From: Druceiella hillmani
Taxonomy: Eukaryota > Arthropoda > Insecta > Lepidoptera > Hepialidae
Reading direction: 5' to 3'
NCBI GenBank assembly: GCA_039881145.1
Contig: JAYKKI010000016.1
Coordinates: 9,077,001 to 9,141,000 of the forward strand
DNA: 64,000 nt
A model generated the notes under the pieces. That model ran no database searches. It saw nothing but the letters and a program-made list of their open reading frames with translations, and was not told the origin of the DNA. Made by a program: the position numbers and the translations under genes. Of this stretch, positions 46,695 through 59,019 are shown one piece after another. The stretch's first letter is position 1. Each line of letters begins with the position of its first letter.

Positions 46695-48745
46695 TATAAA
46701 AATTATAATTTTTTTTTAAATTAATCAAATACGTGTGCTGTATTAAATATAACTTTCACCTCCTATTTTACTAACTTACGAAAATTTATTTAACTTATAA
46801 AGATTAATTTAGGTTTTTATAATTGTAAAATTCTCAATAACATACAAAAAAATCAATTTACAATCGATGCTGAAGTTTGTATTAATATTTGTAACGAAAT
46901 GATCACGGACTTAATAAAACTATCCCAGTGCGAATCTGGCTTGCTTATCGAGGGTTCCATAACTAATTTGAAAGAAAATTATTATTTTTATCATAGAACA
47001 AACCTTATACAGATTTCCCAGTCCGAGAAGTATTTAATTATACAGTAAATTAAGTAGCACCTTACCTTTCACCACCTGTCTATTTTGACATCTATAAAAA
47101 CTAATATATCTAGCATCGTCGTTATAGTTTTTCTACAACGGCTATCAGTGAGTATTTTTCGCATATACAATGGTACTACAGATCTGCAGTATTGGACCTA
47201 AGTTTACTTTAGAATTATGATGGTGGATTGGTGGAATAAATTCTATCGGCAGATCATTTTCTGAACTTGTGTGTCTATTTCTTAGAAAGACAATTATTAA
47301 AAAAACGTATAAATAAACCAAGAGAGGTGCATTAATACTCTTCGTGCTTTTAACTCGGCTAAAACTGTAGACCGCAACGCATTATCAAAAATATCGAAAA
47401 TGTCAGAAAAATGCAAAGCAGTTCTTATGTGAGCATACTTCCGCCATCTGTCGCTTATAAGACGTAATAGAAGTCAAACTACATAAAGGATGCAAGCGCC
47501 TTTGAAAGTTATGTCGACAAACGCACCAATATTGCTCTAATCTTGCTGAAGGCAACTAGCAAAAGTGTAATGAATATGTATAATCTTGAATCATCTAGCA
47601 ACAACTTTCCACTATATATGGTAACTGTTAAGCCTCCCCCCTTCTATAACTGATTGAAAGGATAAGTGAACCTGCGGTGATCCATTTTTCCTTAATAGTC
47701 CTCTCGTGTATGCTGTCTAAACTTGGGATTTTATCCGTGTAAAAAGTTTTTAACATTTTTCTAATTCCGTATTTCCTTTGATTTAAACCAATAGTTAAAG
47801 ATATTTCAAAAATAATGTTCCAATAGGATATTGACCTCTGATACGATATCGATATCGATTACTTGAGAGTTGTGGAACTGCACTTTTTAGACCAGACCTT
47901 GGACTGCGATTCTAATAAGTTAAGTTTTATGTTCTCTTTCAAATTTAACTAATTTAAGCACAAATGTCACACATTTGCATGTGTCTAATTTTCTTTTATT
48001 TTATAAATTTTATATGATTTATTTATCAATTTCCTTTTTAAATTTTTTTCTTTTCCTTGAACTTTTGGGAAAATTTTCGGTTTCATCCTTTCGTGTGATC
48101 TTCGTAGTATTTTTTACTAAGTTGAAAATTTAACAGCACAACTATACGTAGTATTCCCTTGCCTTTTGAATTTCCTGTTGAATTATAGAATAATTAAATA
48201 GATATCCAATATTTTCGCCAAAATGTGGAAACTTATCGTCAATATAAACAAAAATGTAAGGGTTTTCACGAAAATCAGTAATAAGCAGTGATGTAGAGAG
48301 TTAAACATGGGCCACTTGGCCCTCTAGGGAATTCATTAATTGATACGCTTTGTTGAAAATAGATTATTCCCAGCCGAATCGAATAAATATATAAAATGAA
48401 GAACATTAAAACTAATAATGGAAAAGTAATACGAAGTATCTCTCACACGTGGGCTCTAAAGGAAATTTACCGGATGTCACAAGAAAATCTAATAACACAT
48501 TATGCATTAAATTTCATTAAACCGTAGAATTTCTGCGAAGATGTAATAGATCCGATAGATATAAATTCATAAGTACGATTGAAAAAATTACAATCCCCGT
48601 GGTATACGAATGAAGCAAATGCAGCAAGAAATAATTCGCCTTGCTAATAGAAATTCAACATAAAATGGATTAGAATTGGCAAGCTAATTCACTAGCCATA
48701 GGTCGCGATTGTCAGGTCAATTGTTTTTTTTTAATTTTCGAACAC

Positions 48746-48750
<5 letters not shown>
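46695..48750. other. AT-rich DNA with one weak repeat fragment, no gene seen
   Basis: At 47080-47165 a short segment (CATCTATAAAAACTAATA, CGTCGTTATAGTTTTTCTAC) resembles the 5' part of dispersed repeat family 1. At 47330-47640 and 48290-48700 composition is less AT-biased, but no reading frame or family is recognised. An alternating palindrome, CGATATCGATATCG, lies at 47844-47857. Confidence 0.45.
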
Positions 48751-48751
<1 letters not shown>

Positions 48752-48816
<65 letters not shown>

Positions 48817-48828
48817 GTATATATTACA
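48752..48828. repeat. (TA)n microsatellite
   Basis: About 75 bp of TA repeats ending in TTATATATGTATAT. Confidence 0.95.
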
Positions 48829-49259
48829 ATAATAGCCATATCTAAAAATATTGACAATCGATGGAAAATGTTAGAATATACCAATACAAATAGACAAATT
48901 TACCAATACAAATAGGCAAAAATCAACACTTTGAAAACATTTTATTTTTTAAAACTTCATTTTCTATGAATTTTAAATTTACAAATACCGCTAATATCTG
49001 GTGTTAGCTTTAGATTTATATTATTTTGTTAAAAGTACAAAAAGTTAAAAACTAAATTAACAAAAGTTAAATGTTTAAAAATATCATCATTATGGTACTC
49101 ACCATTGTAAATCACATAAAGAAAAAGTCGGTCGTATAACTTACGGCGTATCGTGCCAACGCGCTAATAATTGCATCACGCCTGATTCAACCGAACTCCT
49201 ATAACTATTATTATTATCATCATTACTGTTTGCAGTACCAATATTGTATTATTCTCAAC

Positions 49260-49510
49260 CAAGTCACGGTTTTTTACATCTCTAAAATCCAGGTAAAACT
49301 ATCACATATGCTGCTCAATGTTATGAACTACCAGACTAAATGTCATCAAAATCTGTTAAGTAGATTTCATGTGGTTGAAGAACAAATTAACATACAGACA
49401 GACAAACCAATTCAAAAACAAATATTTTTTGTTTCTATTATCATTCTGCGCATGAAGAATGATAATAAAAGCTTAAGGTACCTTTTTACAATCTTTTTTT
49501 GCGTCTCAAA
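49260..49510 (+). repeat. Arthropod-type dispersed repeat fragment with GACAGACAAAC tract
   Basis: It contains GTCATCAAAATCTGTTAAGT, AGATTTCATGTGGTTGAAGAAC and ACATACAGACAGACAAACC. This is the arrangement of a repeat 3' end widely seen in arthropod genomes (from memory), and it matches 56135-56180. A 12-bp hairpin (49436-49447 with 49456-49467; TATTATCATTCT and its mirror) follows. Confidence 0.5.
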
Positions 49511-51085
49511 GAACAATAAAAGTTGTAAGTAATTTTTAAATCATTACACCAATATAGCTGACGTTTGTTTTGTTTAACCAATTGACAAAATTATTAAGAC
49601 TCTATTCTTCGAAGATGCCAAAGTCTAGTAACTAAAATTAAACCCTTATATGTAATTTCAGTTATTTCGTCTATTCTTTTTATTTATCCCTCCATGTATC
49701 ACAAAATTTACTGCCAAAAATGATTTTTGATGGACCTTTTTAAACACATATATTTAATTTCAAGTATTAATTTATATAAAACAGCGATAAATTTATATTT
49801 ACTAAGTGTAAAATCGTTGTGTAGTCTTTAAAATGAAGTCCAGATTTCTAAAATCTCTAATTTTTCTTTGGTACAGAATTATTAATTTGCGTGCCCTCTC
49901 AAGTATGGATAGATGATGGTTTTGTCTGCAGCACATTAAATTAAGTATAACTAGATTCAACTAGACGACGCTTCCATGACTGATAGTCAAGCTATATTTC
50001 TGTTGTAAAAAAAAATATTTAAGAATATTCCCAAAGTTATGATATATATATTCTGCATATATTATATAGAAAGGGACATATTTGTCATGTTTCATAGACA
50101 AATATTTTTTTAAAGTTGATGTGGTTTAAGTATAAAATAAATAAACGATTAAAATGTTTAAAAACATAAAATTTCGTAATCGCTAGGAAATCCTTCCATT
50201 TTATTTATATCTATCTTGATAACTTCCAAAAGTTAGTAAAGCCAAAAGAGGGAATTTGATTTATATGTCCGTTATGTATGTTTGTGTGTGTTTATCCATG
50301 CATGTATGTATATAGACACGTATGAAAATAATGGGGTTTATTGAATGCCGTAAACGTCTGTTTTCAATTTCAATAAGTGAAATGTATTTGATATTAAATT
50401 CATCGTTAGATCGTGACATTCCAGGTAATATATGATATCATGGGCAATAAAATGGATTAATAATTTTTTTTACAAAAAAAATTTGAACCGAGTTGACTAA
50501 AAATGACGACGTATCTTGGAGGTCACAACAAAGTTTTCCCGGAATTTGGCAGTATATACGACGAATGAAGATGCATAGAAGGTTATACAATTTTTAATCA
50601 TAAAAATCGATAGGACTTTGAACGTAACTTAATGCTGTGAGATGCTAATGTTTTGAAAAAGAAAATAATATAATTGAAACTGTGAAGATTTAAAAATATA
50701 GAAAATTAGGCTCATAATAATAAAATTGCATCCGTAACGAGTTTTGGACAAGTTTTGAAGTTAATTTGACATATATAATGTTATTTTTTTCATGTGCTTT
50801 CTCTAAATATCTATTGTATTACAATTAAATATACGTATTTTTTCATTTCATTTAAATACACACACACATTGTCCTTCTCTGACTGCGACTTTGCTTAACT
50901 TTTGTATTTAATGACTTGGAATCCTAAACCTGTTTATGTTATCTTTTTAATGGAAAATTAAGTTTTCAAATAGTTCATAAGTTAAAATATTTCTTTCAAA
51001 TTGAGATGTAATCTACGATGTTACTATTTTACTTTTATTGTACCTTCTCCTATGTCATAATTACATTTTACGTGGTAAATTTGTT
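49511..51085. other. AT-rich DNA, no gene seen
   Basis: No gene or repeat family member is recognised. Only short simple-sequence runs are present (TG-rich near 50280, CA at 50861-50870). Confidence 0.55.
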
Positions 51086-51290
51086 GTCGCGTGGTGTGTT
51101 GGGTTGATCATAAGGCAAACGGCCTTCAACGATGCGGCGCACCGCGGGGACCCGGGTTCGATTCCCGGCCATTCGTCGATCGGTGTTGGACTATGCTATG
51201 GTTGGCTGTAAGAGATTACTCTCGTAGAAATAAGTCCACCACATGTATCAATTAAATACATCAAAGTTGATAAATATATAAACAAATTAA
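51086..51290 (+). mobile_element. tRNA-derived SINE
   Basis: The head shows a pol III B box, GGTTCGATTCC (51155-51165), inside a perfect T-arm-like stem (CCGGG-TTCGATT-CCCGG). A plausible A box, TGGTGTGTTGG, lies about 55 bp upstream. The rest of the tRNA cloverleaf is degenerate. A non-tRNA body follows (GGTTGGCTGTAAGAGATTAC, CTCGTAGAAATAAGTCCACC), then an A/T-rich tail near 51275. GC content is far above the surroundings, so it is likely a fairly recent insertion. Ends are approximate because no target duplication was recognised. A real tRNA gene is unlikely because the acceptor and anticodon arms do not fold. Confidence 0.75.
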
Positions 51291-52080
51291 GTCCATTTTA
51301 TTTAATTTTTTTATAAAGCATCGAAAAAAACGTCGTACGAGGAAATGTTGTTTCACAACCCTAAAATTTTAGCGGACTTAAAGAAGTTTATCTTAGGAAA
51401 AGTACAGAATATTCATCGATACATGGTAAAATCAATTATATTTAATTTAAAGAAATGGGGTTGAAAACTATCGGAGATATAATTTCATTTATATTACACT
51501 TCCTTCCGCTTACTTTTGTGCACTTTTTCAGAGTAACTGTCGTTTTAATAACTTAGATGCAGAAAATTTTGAACGATCCAAATCCTTTTTGGGTAACGCT
51601 TCGATGTCTGTTCATCCGACCATATGTGAGTCATAATTTAAAAATTTCTATAGTTTATGACCTATGTAGTTCAAACATTGTAAAATTATATATTAAGTGA
51701 AATTAACATTCTTTAAAAACATTTCTGACAAATAACATAATTCTAGCAATAAAAATGGTTCTTTCCACTGTTGCTAATCCGCCCGATTTATTATTAATAG
51801 TCGATAACGATGTGAAACTTGTAACATCTATGTCATACTCGTATATACCTAGATGTAAAAAAAGTCGCTCATGGATAATTTGAACAAATTTACCATTAAC
51901 ACAAATACTCCATTATTTTATATTTTGTTTTTATTTAAAACTGTTACTATTAAATATTACACCTGTTTTAAAATTATTTTCTTTAATTTATAGATAAATC
52001 GAAAGGAAACTTCCTTTAGCCAATAGTGACACATAAATTTGAGATGGTTTTTACCAAAAAAATAGATACAATTCTCACAA
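51291..52080. other. AT-rich DNA, no gene seen
   Basis: No gene or repeat is recognised. Confidence 0.5.
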
Positions 52081-52195
52081 ATATACACAGTACAAACGCA
52101 TACGTACGCGGTCTCACACGTGCACACAACCATATAAAAACGCTCGCACGCACGTGCATGCGCCCGCACGCACAAATACATACACACACACACTT
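52081..52195. repeat. Alternating purine-pyrimidine (CA/CG) tract
   Basis: A run rich in CACG, CGCA, GTGCATGCG and CACACACA with GC content well above the local background. Three overlapping frames on both strands (52016-52352) run through it because the tract has few stop trinucleotides. They are not supported as genes. Such tracts favour Z-DNA. Confidence 0.7.
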
Positions 52196-52475
52196 TAAAC
52201 GTTTTAAATACAGTTGGAATAGTTTCTTAACAACACAAATTACTTCATTCGATGAAAATCGTACAGTAACTGTGCGTGAAACGTGTGTTAGTCTAAGTTC
52301 GTTAGTTCTAAATGCATATACCAATTTTTCTAAAACGAATTCGCGTGATTGATATTCTATTAAGTTTGGCTTACTTACTGATTTGAATTTGATTAAGTAT
52401 TATCATATATTGACACCGCATAAAAGTTAACAATATCTGATCGTGGCAAAAAGTTTTCAACCGTAAGTAGTACGC

Positions 52476-52589
52476 ATGTCGGGGCACGAATATTTTGATT
52501 GGATCAATTTATTAGAAGTGCTGACAAATGACTCTCAAAATAATGAAGACATATCTGGTGTGATTGTGATGAAGGTAAATACTGGTTAA
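52476..52589 (+). CDS. Short coding-like frame, possible first exon, function unknown
   Basis: An ATG opens 37 codons ending TAA (52587-52589). The peptide starts MSGHEYFDWINLLEVLTNDS and continues QNNEDISGVIVMK. Codon and residue use (acidic, W, balanced) are unlike neighbouring noise frames. A donor-like AAG|GTAAAT occurs after codon 33 (52574/52575), which would give a 99-nt coding exon in phase 0. No following exon is identified. I do not recognise the peptide. It may be the start of the coding remnant at 53518-54060 or chance. Confidence 0.22.
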   Translation: MSGHEYFDWINLLEVLTNDSQNNEDISGVIVMKVNTG

Positions 52590-53222
52590 CTTATAATCAA
52601 TAAATGGCGGCACAAACGCCAAATTGCAAGGTCATGCACTATATACATTGTCGTCACATCAATTTAAACTCGTATTTGACGATCAAATTCGATTATTTGA
52701 CGATACATTCAATGTAAAAATATTTCTGACCCAACAGCGCTAAAAAGTGCTATTTAGTTTTTTTATCGTATTTGAATCGGAAATTTGTAAACTACGATGT
52801 AAAATTCAAAATTTATGAATAATTGTTAGGAACTAAACAAATTCTGATTCCTAATAATAGGAACAATTATTTTAGAGTTTCGTAGCCAAAATAAGGACCG
52901 TTATAATTTTGTGATAGCGATATCCCCTGTATGTTTGCTCGTTTATATATTACGACCGTATACAATAAAGTTGAAATAACATGTATATATTTGTAACGCC
53001 TACACAGTTATAAAATAAAATGTTTCGAAAAGAATTTTGGTTAACTCCCCTGGTTTGCATACGTCATTGTTAGGATGTCATATGCTATTATTTACGTGAG
53101 TCATGTGCTGCTCAAAATGAAAATTACCATAACCAACTATAGACTCTAACAATATTCGAGTGATTCTCGATCAACTTATGATATATTTCTGTAAAAAATT
53201 ATAGAAACTCCAATGTGTAATT

Positions 53223-53369
53223 GTCCACCTGAAGATGTTGTCATGCAATACAAATTGTGGTAAAAACGTGGTAAATAATTTAAACAAATATAAATAATAC
53301 TACATCACATGGTTTCGTTTAATTGTGAATAATTGATTTTTTACAAAGTTGACTCCAAATGTATTCCAC
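53223..53369 (+). mobile_element. Hairpin element family, right-half copy
   Basis: It begins at the inner end of the right arm (GTCCACCTGAAGATGTTGT) and runs through the arm (AATAATACTACATCACATGG, TTTCGTTTAATTGTG) into the tail (AATAATTGATTTTTTACAAA, GTTGACTCCAAATGTATTCC). The left arm is absent. It is more diverged than the two large copies, so it is an older, truncated insertion. Confidence 0.75.
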
Positions 53370-53517
53370 ATTTATTTTTTTCAAATATCCTGTGAAGATT
53401 AGATCATCACACCAAAGGAGCGTGAATTCGAAACCGACCATGTACAATTCACTTGAATGCATTTGATTTACTTATATAATTATTAAAATTTAAAACATTA
53501 CATTCGCGATAAGATAT

Positions 53518-54060
53518 GTGCCTTTAAATATTACATATTGCAACACAAATAGTTATAAAAAAACCTCGCACCATAAGGTCGAAAGGAACAAAACCACGCG
53601 CAATAACCGCGTCGTGCTGTTTGCCGCATCTGATAATATGATGGTTTTTGCAGCAAAAATAGCTGCCATGGGTTCTCAACTGTTAGTAAAGCGAAGAAAA
53701 TTTAAAAAGTTATTAACCTCCTGAAGTCCTAAATTTGACAAATGTTAAAGAGGAAAGATGATCTACAGTAGATAATATAGAAGCAGAAGTCATCACGCTT
53801 CGAGAGATCGTGAGTTGGTGCAAAGATCGTGAAAAAGAGTATCGTGAGTTGATGCAGAAGGAGCAATGCATCACCACTGAAATATGTGGCCTCGGCACCC
53901 ACGGCAGAACAAGGGCTGTAAGGAAAGGGCGTAAAGAATTGACGAGTGGCTCTAGAGGTGGTGTTGAGTGTAACTTCTCTCGAGACCCAATTGGGGCACC
54001 ACGCGAAGACCACTCGAGTCTACTTGTTCTTCGTTGTTGTACTCAAAAACCGGAATTCAA
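53518..54060 (+). pseudogene. Coding-like remnant, possibly retrotransposon gag/ORF1-like
   Basis: GC content and residue use here are protein-like. The first segment (about 53518-53721) reads ...HHKVERNKTTRNNRVVLFAA then SDNMMVFAAKIAAMGSQL. After a frame change and one TGA (53759-53761), a second frame reads STVDNIEAEVITLREIVSWC and KDREKEYRELMQKEQC, predicted coiled coil. It goes on through a basic, G-rich stretch (GRTRAVRKGRKELTSGSRGG) to about 54060. Basic plus coiled-coil segments of this size suit a LINE ORF1 or gag fragment, but no zinc knuckle or RT is seen and I do not recognise the family. The interrupted frame argues against a functional gene, unless the breaks are introns. Confidence 0.45.
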
Positions 54061-54159
54061 AACCTGCATAACTCGGCTTTCCCTTTTTTCGCGCATTACT
54101 GTTTTTATATATCCAGCTTTTTTCCATCTTTGCGTACCGGTTCTTTTCTTCATCTAAAC

Positions 54160-55829
54160 TTAATTTCCTAAAACAAAGCATGGAAAAGTCGTGCGAAAAA
54201 TCTTACATTCAAAACATTACAAATCTTACATTGAAATTCTGGCAACTTTTAATTAATCTAAAATTTTTCAGGCAAATATTTTTATATTTGCTCATTTCTA
54301 CAGTATAAATAACTTGATTGGAAACTTCGATATCTAAAATTTAAAAATAACGTAATTTTTAAATTGTTGAGGTAAAAATACTAATTGAGTTTTATGTTCC
54401 AAATTCTTGCAAAAGTATCGCATTATGGATTTTATTAATGCATTTTTACTTTTAAAATTTTATATAGTATAATGGAAACTATAAATTCCTTGAAATATTT
54501 TAATAGCCAAATGACTATTTTAAGACTTTTTAAGGTTATTTCCTACAATACATACGAGTAGTATTGGTCTTCTAATATACAAACTAAGCACTAGCATATA
54601 TTTTTTATGAAAATTTGTGTATCACACAAAATGGGACACAAGTTATCTAACAGTAACTTGACATCAACAATATGCATAAATGAAACTTGTATAGATTTAT
54701 TTTTATAATATTATTAAACTAGCCAGAAATATTGTTCTCATTTTAAACCACGTTTATAATTGTATTTAATTTTTGGACTGCTTCTTCCCCTCCTCTTCAT
54801 TCCTTTCTCTATTTATCTCGTTCTCCCTCCGTTTGAAAGAACAACCTAATAAATTTATGTTTGCTTTTCTAGACCAACAGTGCGCAAAATAAAAAGAAAT
54901 GTTTATGATAGCAATTAATACCATTTCTATAAAAATTTAGCTTCTTTATTTTAACCTTTCATATTGTTGAAATCTGTGGATTCATAGGTTGTAAATAAGT
55001 ATAATTTTAATATCCAGAGCAATAAATAGAATTAGATTTGTAAGTGAATTTTTATTATGAACACTTTTGAAAAACAGTTTTTATTTCTATGACATGTTGA
55101 GATGAAATATTTTATATTCTTTCTGCATTTCCATTACTATTTATAAATATCATCTTATTTCAATACGTGAACTGGTTTATTTCAAAATTTAATCAACATT
55201 TAACTATTTCAGACACGTAGTAACTTTGTAGACATTCAAAGATCAACTAAAGTGAAAATAGGATATTAACTTAGAAAAGTGACCATTTGACTAAGCTGAT
55301 TTAAGTTTGATAGTGTTCCTTTCAATGCTATAGAAGTTCAACAAACTATTTTGAAAGCGAGTTACTATGTACGACTATTCTCAGATATTTTCTCACTTTT
55401 AGTTCTATAGAGTGCTTTGAGCTTTTCATCTTGCCGTGATCTGTTTTAGAAGATATTATTAAATTACTTATGTTTCAATACCTATTTAAAGATTTTTGAA
55501 TTTTCCTAGCCTTTCTGCCCAAATTAATTTTACCGTGATAGGGTCATAAAATATTCCTGTTAGATAATCGATTATTATGTACTACGCTAGTAATATAATT
55601 TTAGTTGGCAACTTTAATATTATTTTAGTTGGCAATTGCATATTAAATACGTTGTTCCTTATGAGTATTTTTTTTTTCATTCATAAGTAGTACTTGTACC
55701 CGACCATCTAATACGATTGAATGATAAAAAACCTGTAAATTATATTTGCTTTTTATCAAAGGGACGAAAAAAAACACCCCTTATGCTGACGTACCCAAAA
55801 AATAAAAGAATATTTAAATACTGATTGTG
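54160..55829. other. AT-rich DNA, no gene seen
   Basis: No gene is supported. A pyrimidine-rich tract lies at about 54776-54834 (CTTCTTCCCCTCCTCTTCATT and onwards). A 25-bp tandem duplication (AATATAATTTTAGTTGGCAA and its variant) lies at about 55591-55640. Confidence 0.55.
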
Positions 55830-56205
55830 CTCGCGACTTCGTCCGCGTGGAATTCGAAATAAAAATAGATATTAGATTTTTTTTTCGCTTTGTTTTTGTT
55901 TTTTTTTTCTTTCAAGCCTCCTTGCGCATAAAGTTTAGTCTAAACCCTAATAGATGGCATTAGCATTACCAAACCATAATTATATTTTTGGGCATAAAGT
56001 TTACTAAAAACGAAAGTATATGGTGTTGGGAGATCAAATATGATAAAATTCAGCAAAGAAGTATTTTTTTAAGTCCCTAATGTTCAGATAAAAGTATCTT
56101 ATATGCTCGAGGATATTAACTATTTTAGCCCGAAATTACATCAAAATCTGTTCAATAGATTTCGCGTGATGACAAATAAAGTTGAAAAGTACCTATATAA
56201 TATTT
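55830..56205 (+). repeat. Arthropod-type dispersed repeat
   Basis: It starts CTCGCGACTTCGTCCGCGTG and ends with TACATCAAAATCTGTTCAAT, AGATTTCGCGTGATGACAAA. From memory, both ends match a mobile-element fragment widespread in lepidopteran and other arthropod genomes. The interior carries a duplicated GGCATAAAGTTTA-like motif (about 55930 and 55990). It is non-coding and moderately diverged. Confidence 0.6.
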
Positions 56206-57099
56206 TAGTTAAGCCTACAGTTATACAATTTCCAAGGTTTCAGTGGACTATAATTTAAATTTATTATATTCAAAAGAACAATTTAAAGAGAATCACTTCA
56301 CATGATTTTCTATACGTTAGTTAGCGAGTATATGCGGACATTAATTTATCATTTACTTTTAAGCTTAATTTATTAATGGATTCATAATTTATTTCCTTTA
56401 TTTGTTTATCCAATACGGTAGATTTAAGAGTTTTAGGCCTTAGTGTTACAAAGGTTTTTCAGAAGATTTAATCATAATATCACATTTATCATAATTGCAT
56501 ATATTTTTTAATAGGTTACTCTTGACAGAATCTGCGATTGCATTAAAAAATTTTTATAACAAAATTATTTAAATAGTCTAAACAATACTCAAGGCTCATA
56601 AAATATGTGATATGATAGGAATATTATAATTGTACATAGTATCGATCACGTGTTCACATTTGATTTTGTTAAGTTACTTTGAAAACTCGTTCATAAAAAA
56701 AATTCATGTTCATAAATTTTTACTTTTTATATAAAAACGCATTTGTAGTTGGCCACGGTCCTTGTTGGATCAATTTATTTTTTTTATTAATATTTTTTTA
56801 AAATTCATTAATTTATATATTTATTTATATAAGTTAATGAATTTTAAAAAAATATTAATATTAAAAATTTATATTAATATTTAAATTAATATTAAACATT
56901 TTACATAGGAGTCAAACAATATCTTGTTATGCGTCGCGGACATATCAATAATTAAGACCGAAAATTGACATATTAGTAATTCCTTTAACCATAGGAAGTC
57001 ATAGATAAATGACGTCATTAAACTAAATACAGATTTATTTTTATATTAATTGCTAGTGGGTTAAAACTGTGAATTGAATTCAAGTTTTTTAAGTATTGG
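56206..57099. other. AT-rich DNA, no gene seen
   Basis: It holds only the inverted repeat at 56784-56861 and AT-rich low complexity. Confidence 0.55.
56784..56861. repeat. Perfect AT-rich inverted repeat, 27-bp arms
   Basis: The arms about 56785-56811 and 56834-56860 are exact reverse complements (core TTTTTTTAAAATTCATTAA), with a loop of about 22 nt. An AATATTAATATT simple run follows immediately. Confidence 0.85.
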
Positions 57100-57207
57100 C
57101 AATTAAGGATATATTTTATGTGGTATTATTTCTACTTTCTTTAAGTTCTTGACCACGACCTAGGTTGAATTGTAATACAACATCTTCAGGTGGGATATTA
57201 GCAAAGT
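57100..57207 (+). mobile_element. Hairpin element family, left-half copy
   Basis: It matches the left arm from about its outer end (GCAATTAAGGATAT, degraded) through GGTATTATTTCTACTTTCTT, TAAGTTCTTGACCACGACCT, AGGTTGAATTGTAATACAAC and ATCTTCAGGTGGGATATTAG, and stops at CAAAGTATT. The right arm and tail are absent. It complements the right-half copy at 53223-53369, about 3.9 kb upstream. Confidence 0.75.
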
Positions 57208-59019
57208 ATTTATAAATTATTCTTTGCATTTTAATGATGATATCCATTGGTTACACATACAGCTAGTTACGAAGTTATTCGTTTATTTATTTATAAATCA
57301 CCGAATCTAGGTTCTTTTTACATTATCACTATTTCCATCAAAGACTATAAGGAAATACCATCTACCGTTTATACCAGTTCATTTCTATTGAGCATGTCCT
57401 GCGTGTTGCTATTATGTTTTTTCCAAGAATTCACTAAAGGCTAATTCTATTTCTTTTTAACAAATTAATGTCTAAATGCGAGTCAGTCCCGCTTTATTTC
57501 TAAATATCATAAAATAAAAAGAAGGCTACGTCATATAGCTTCATGGTTATAAAAATTCTATGGAAACGATTTTTATGAAACTTTGTTATATTAAAATTCA
57601 GCAACTTTTGGACAAATTTTCATTAAATTTCCACCTTGAATGAAATCTTTAGATAAATACAAATATAATTTTAAACGGTACTTGTATATAATATTATCAT
57701 CATATATTAAGACAAGGTTGAAAATCAAACTGTTCAAAAAAATATTTCGCTTTTGATTGAGAGAGACCTTGTATATCATTCACTATACTCTCTATAATAA
57801 TAAACTTTTTTAATGAGTCAATTATACCACGGTTCGAATTAGCTATTGCTTAAAATGTTTTTGTCTGCATTTGTCTGTGTGCATGTATATTCTTATTTTG
57901 ATAAGGTTATAACCTAAAATCTACAAATTAGATTTAAACAGTCACTATAATGATAAACGTGTTATATATTAAAATAAAATGATAAATAAATTGGTAGATA
58001 AGTGCGTACAGGCACATACAAAAGTACAAAAAATGTAACCCAATTAAAATAACCACCAAATTATAAACGCACTAAAATGTAAATATAATATAAATATAAG
58101 ATTAACTTTTTCCATGTTATTCGCGTTCCAATTACATTATTAGACCTTGGCCACCCTAAGTGGTTAATTTTTTTGTAAATTTTTTTGAAATGAGTAAACT
58201 TGGCACAAAGGGCAAAGTATCTTTGATTTCATTTGTTGATGGTTCTTATGATATCATCGTAATCCATCATATGGTTCGGACCATATTTACATGAAATCTA
58301 TCTAAAATGATTTCCATTCAAACAAAGAATCATCCAAATCCCCCAAGGTCTCGGAGTTACGTTAGTGCACACATTAAAAACAGCCTATACATTGGACTAA
58401 GAATCTCCTTCTCATTTTTTGGAGTTGGTTATAATTTATAAAACTAATTTGAATTTATATTCCTCGTCATTAGAATACTTACAGCAAGCTAACACTCGCA
58501 GTTCCATTAATTTATTGCAAAAAATCCAATCAGAAAATTATTTTAAACAAGCAATAAGCAAAAAAACAAGCTTGATAAAAATTCACACCAGTAAAAGTCA
58601 AGTTTACCCAGGCTTAAACAAAGTACACAAATTGCAACGATATTAAGGAATAATCACCGCAGATGATGTTAAAAATGAGTTCGAGCCTCCTTTAGGCGGG
58701 AACGTCACGTTTGTTTACTTTGCAAGCCGACATTATAAATAGGCCGATGTTGATGATAAATTTATCTTTACCCCATATTAGTCTTTTTGGAAAAAAAGGA
58801 GAAAAAATTAAAACAATGCAGCGGAGTATTTTTCAGTGCTTAATACATTTTTTTCCAAATGTATTCAGTTAAAAATTTAAAAAAAATAAATTGTTACCCT
58901 TAACTTTTTTACTGTAATGTATGCTTTAATTTTGTACGAAGGCAAACATTTATTTTATTTGCAATAAATTTATTTCATTTTTATTCACGATAAAGCGTAG
59001 TTATTTGGTCGAATTCTGG
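57208..59019. other. AT-rich DNA, no gene seen
   Basis: Frames at 57247-57444 and 58419-58646 are open but show no recognisable domain. A GC-richer islet at 58680-58760 (GGCGGGAACGTCACG and onwards) is the only compositional outlier. Confidence 0.5.

Noticed and set aside
51120..51185. Possible functional tRNA gene
   Set aside because: Only the T arm and B box fold. No acceptor pairing or anticodon arm could be drawn, and a non-tRNA body follows, so a SINE fits better.
52016..52352. Overlapping 78-108 codon frames on both strands
   Set aside because: They run through the CA/CG alternating tract, which lacks stop trinucleotides. Cys/Arg/His-rich repeats on both strands argue for simple sequence.
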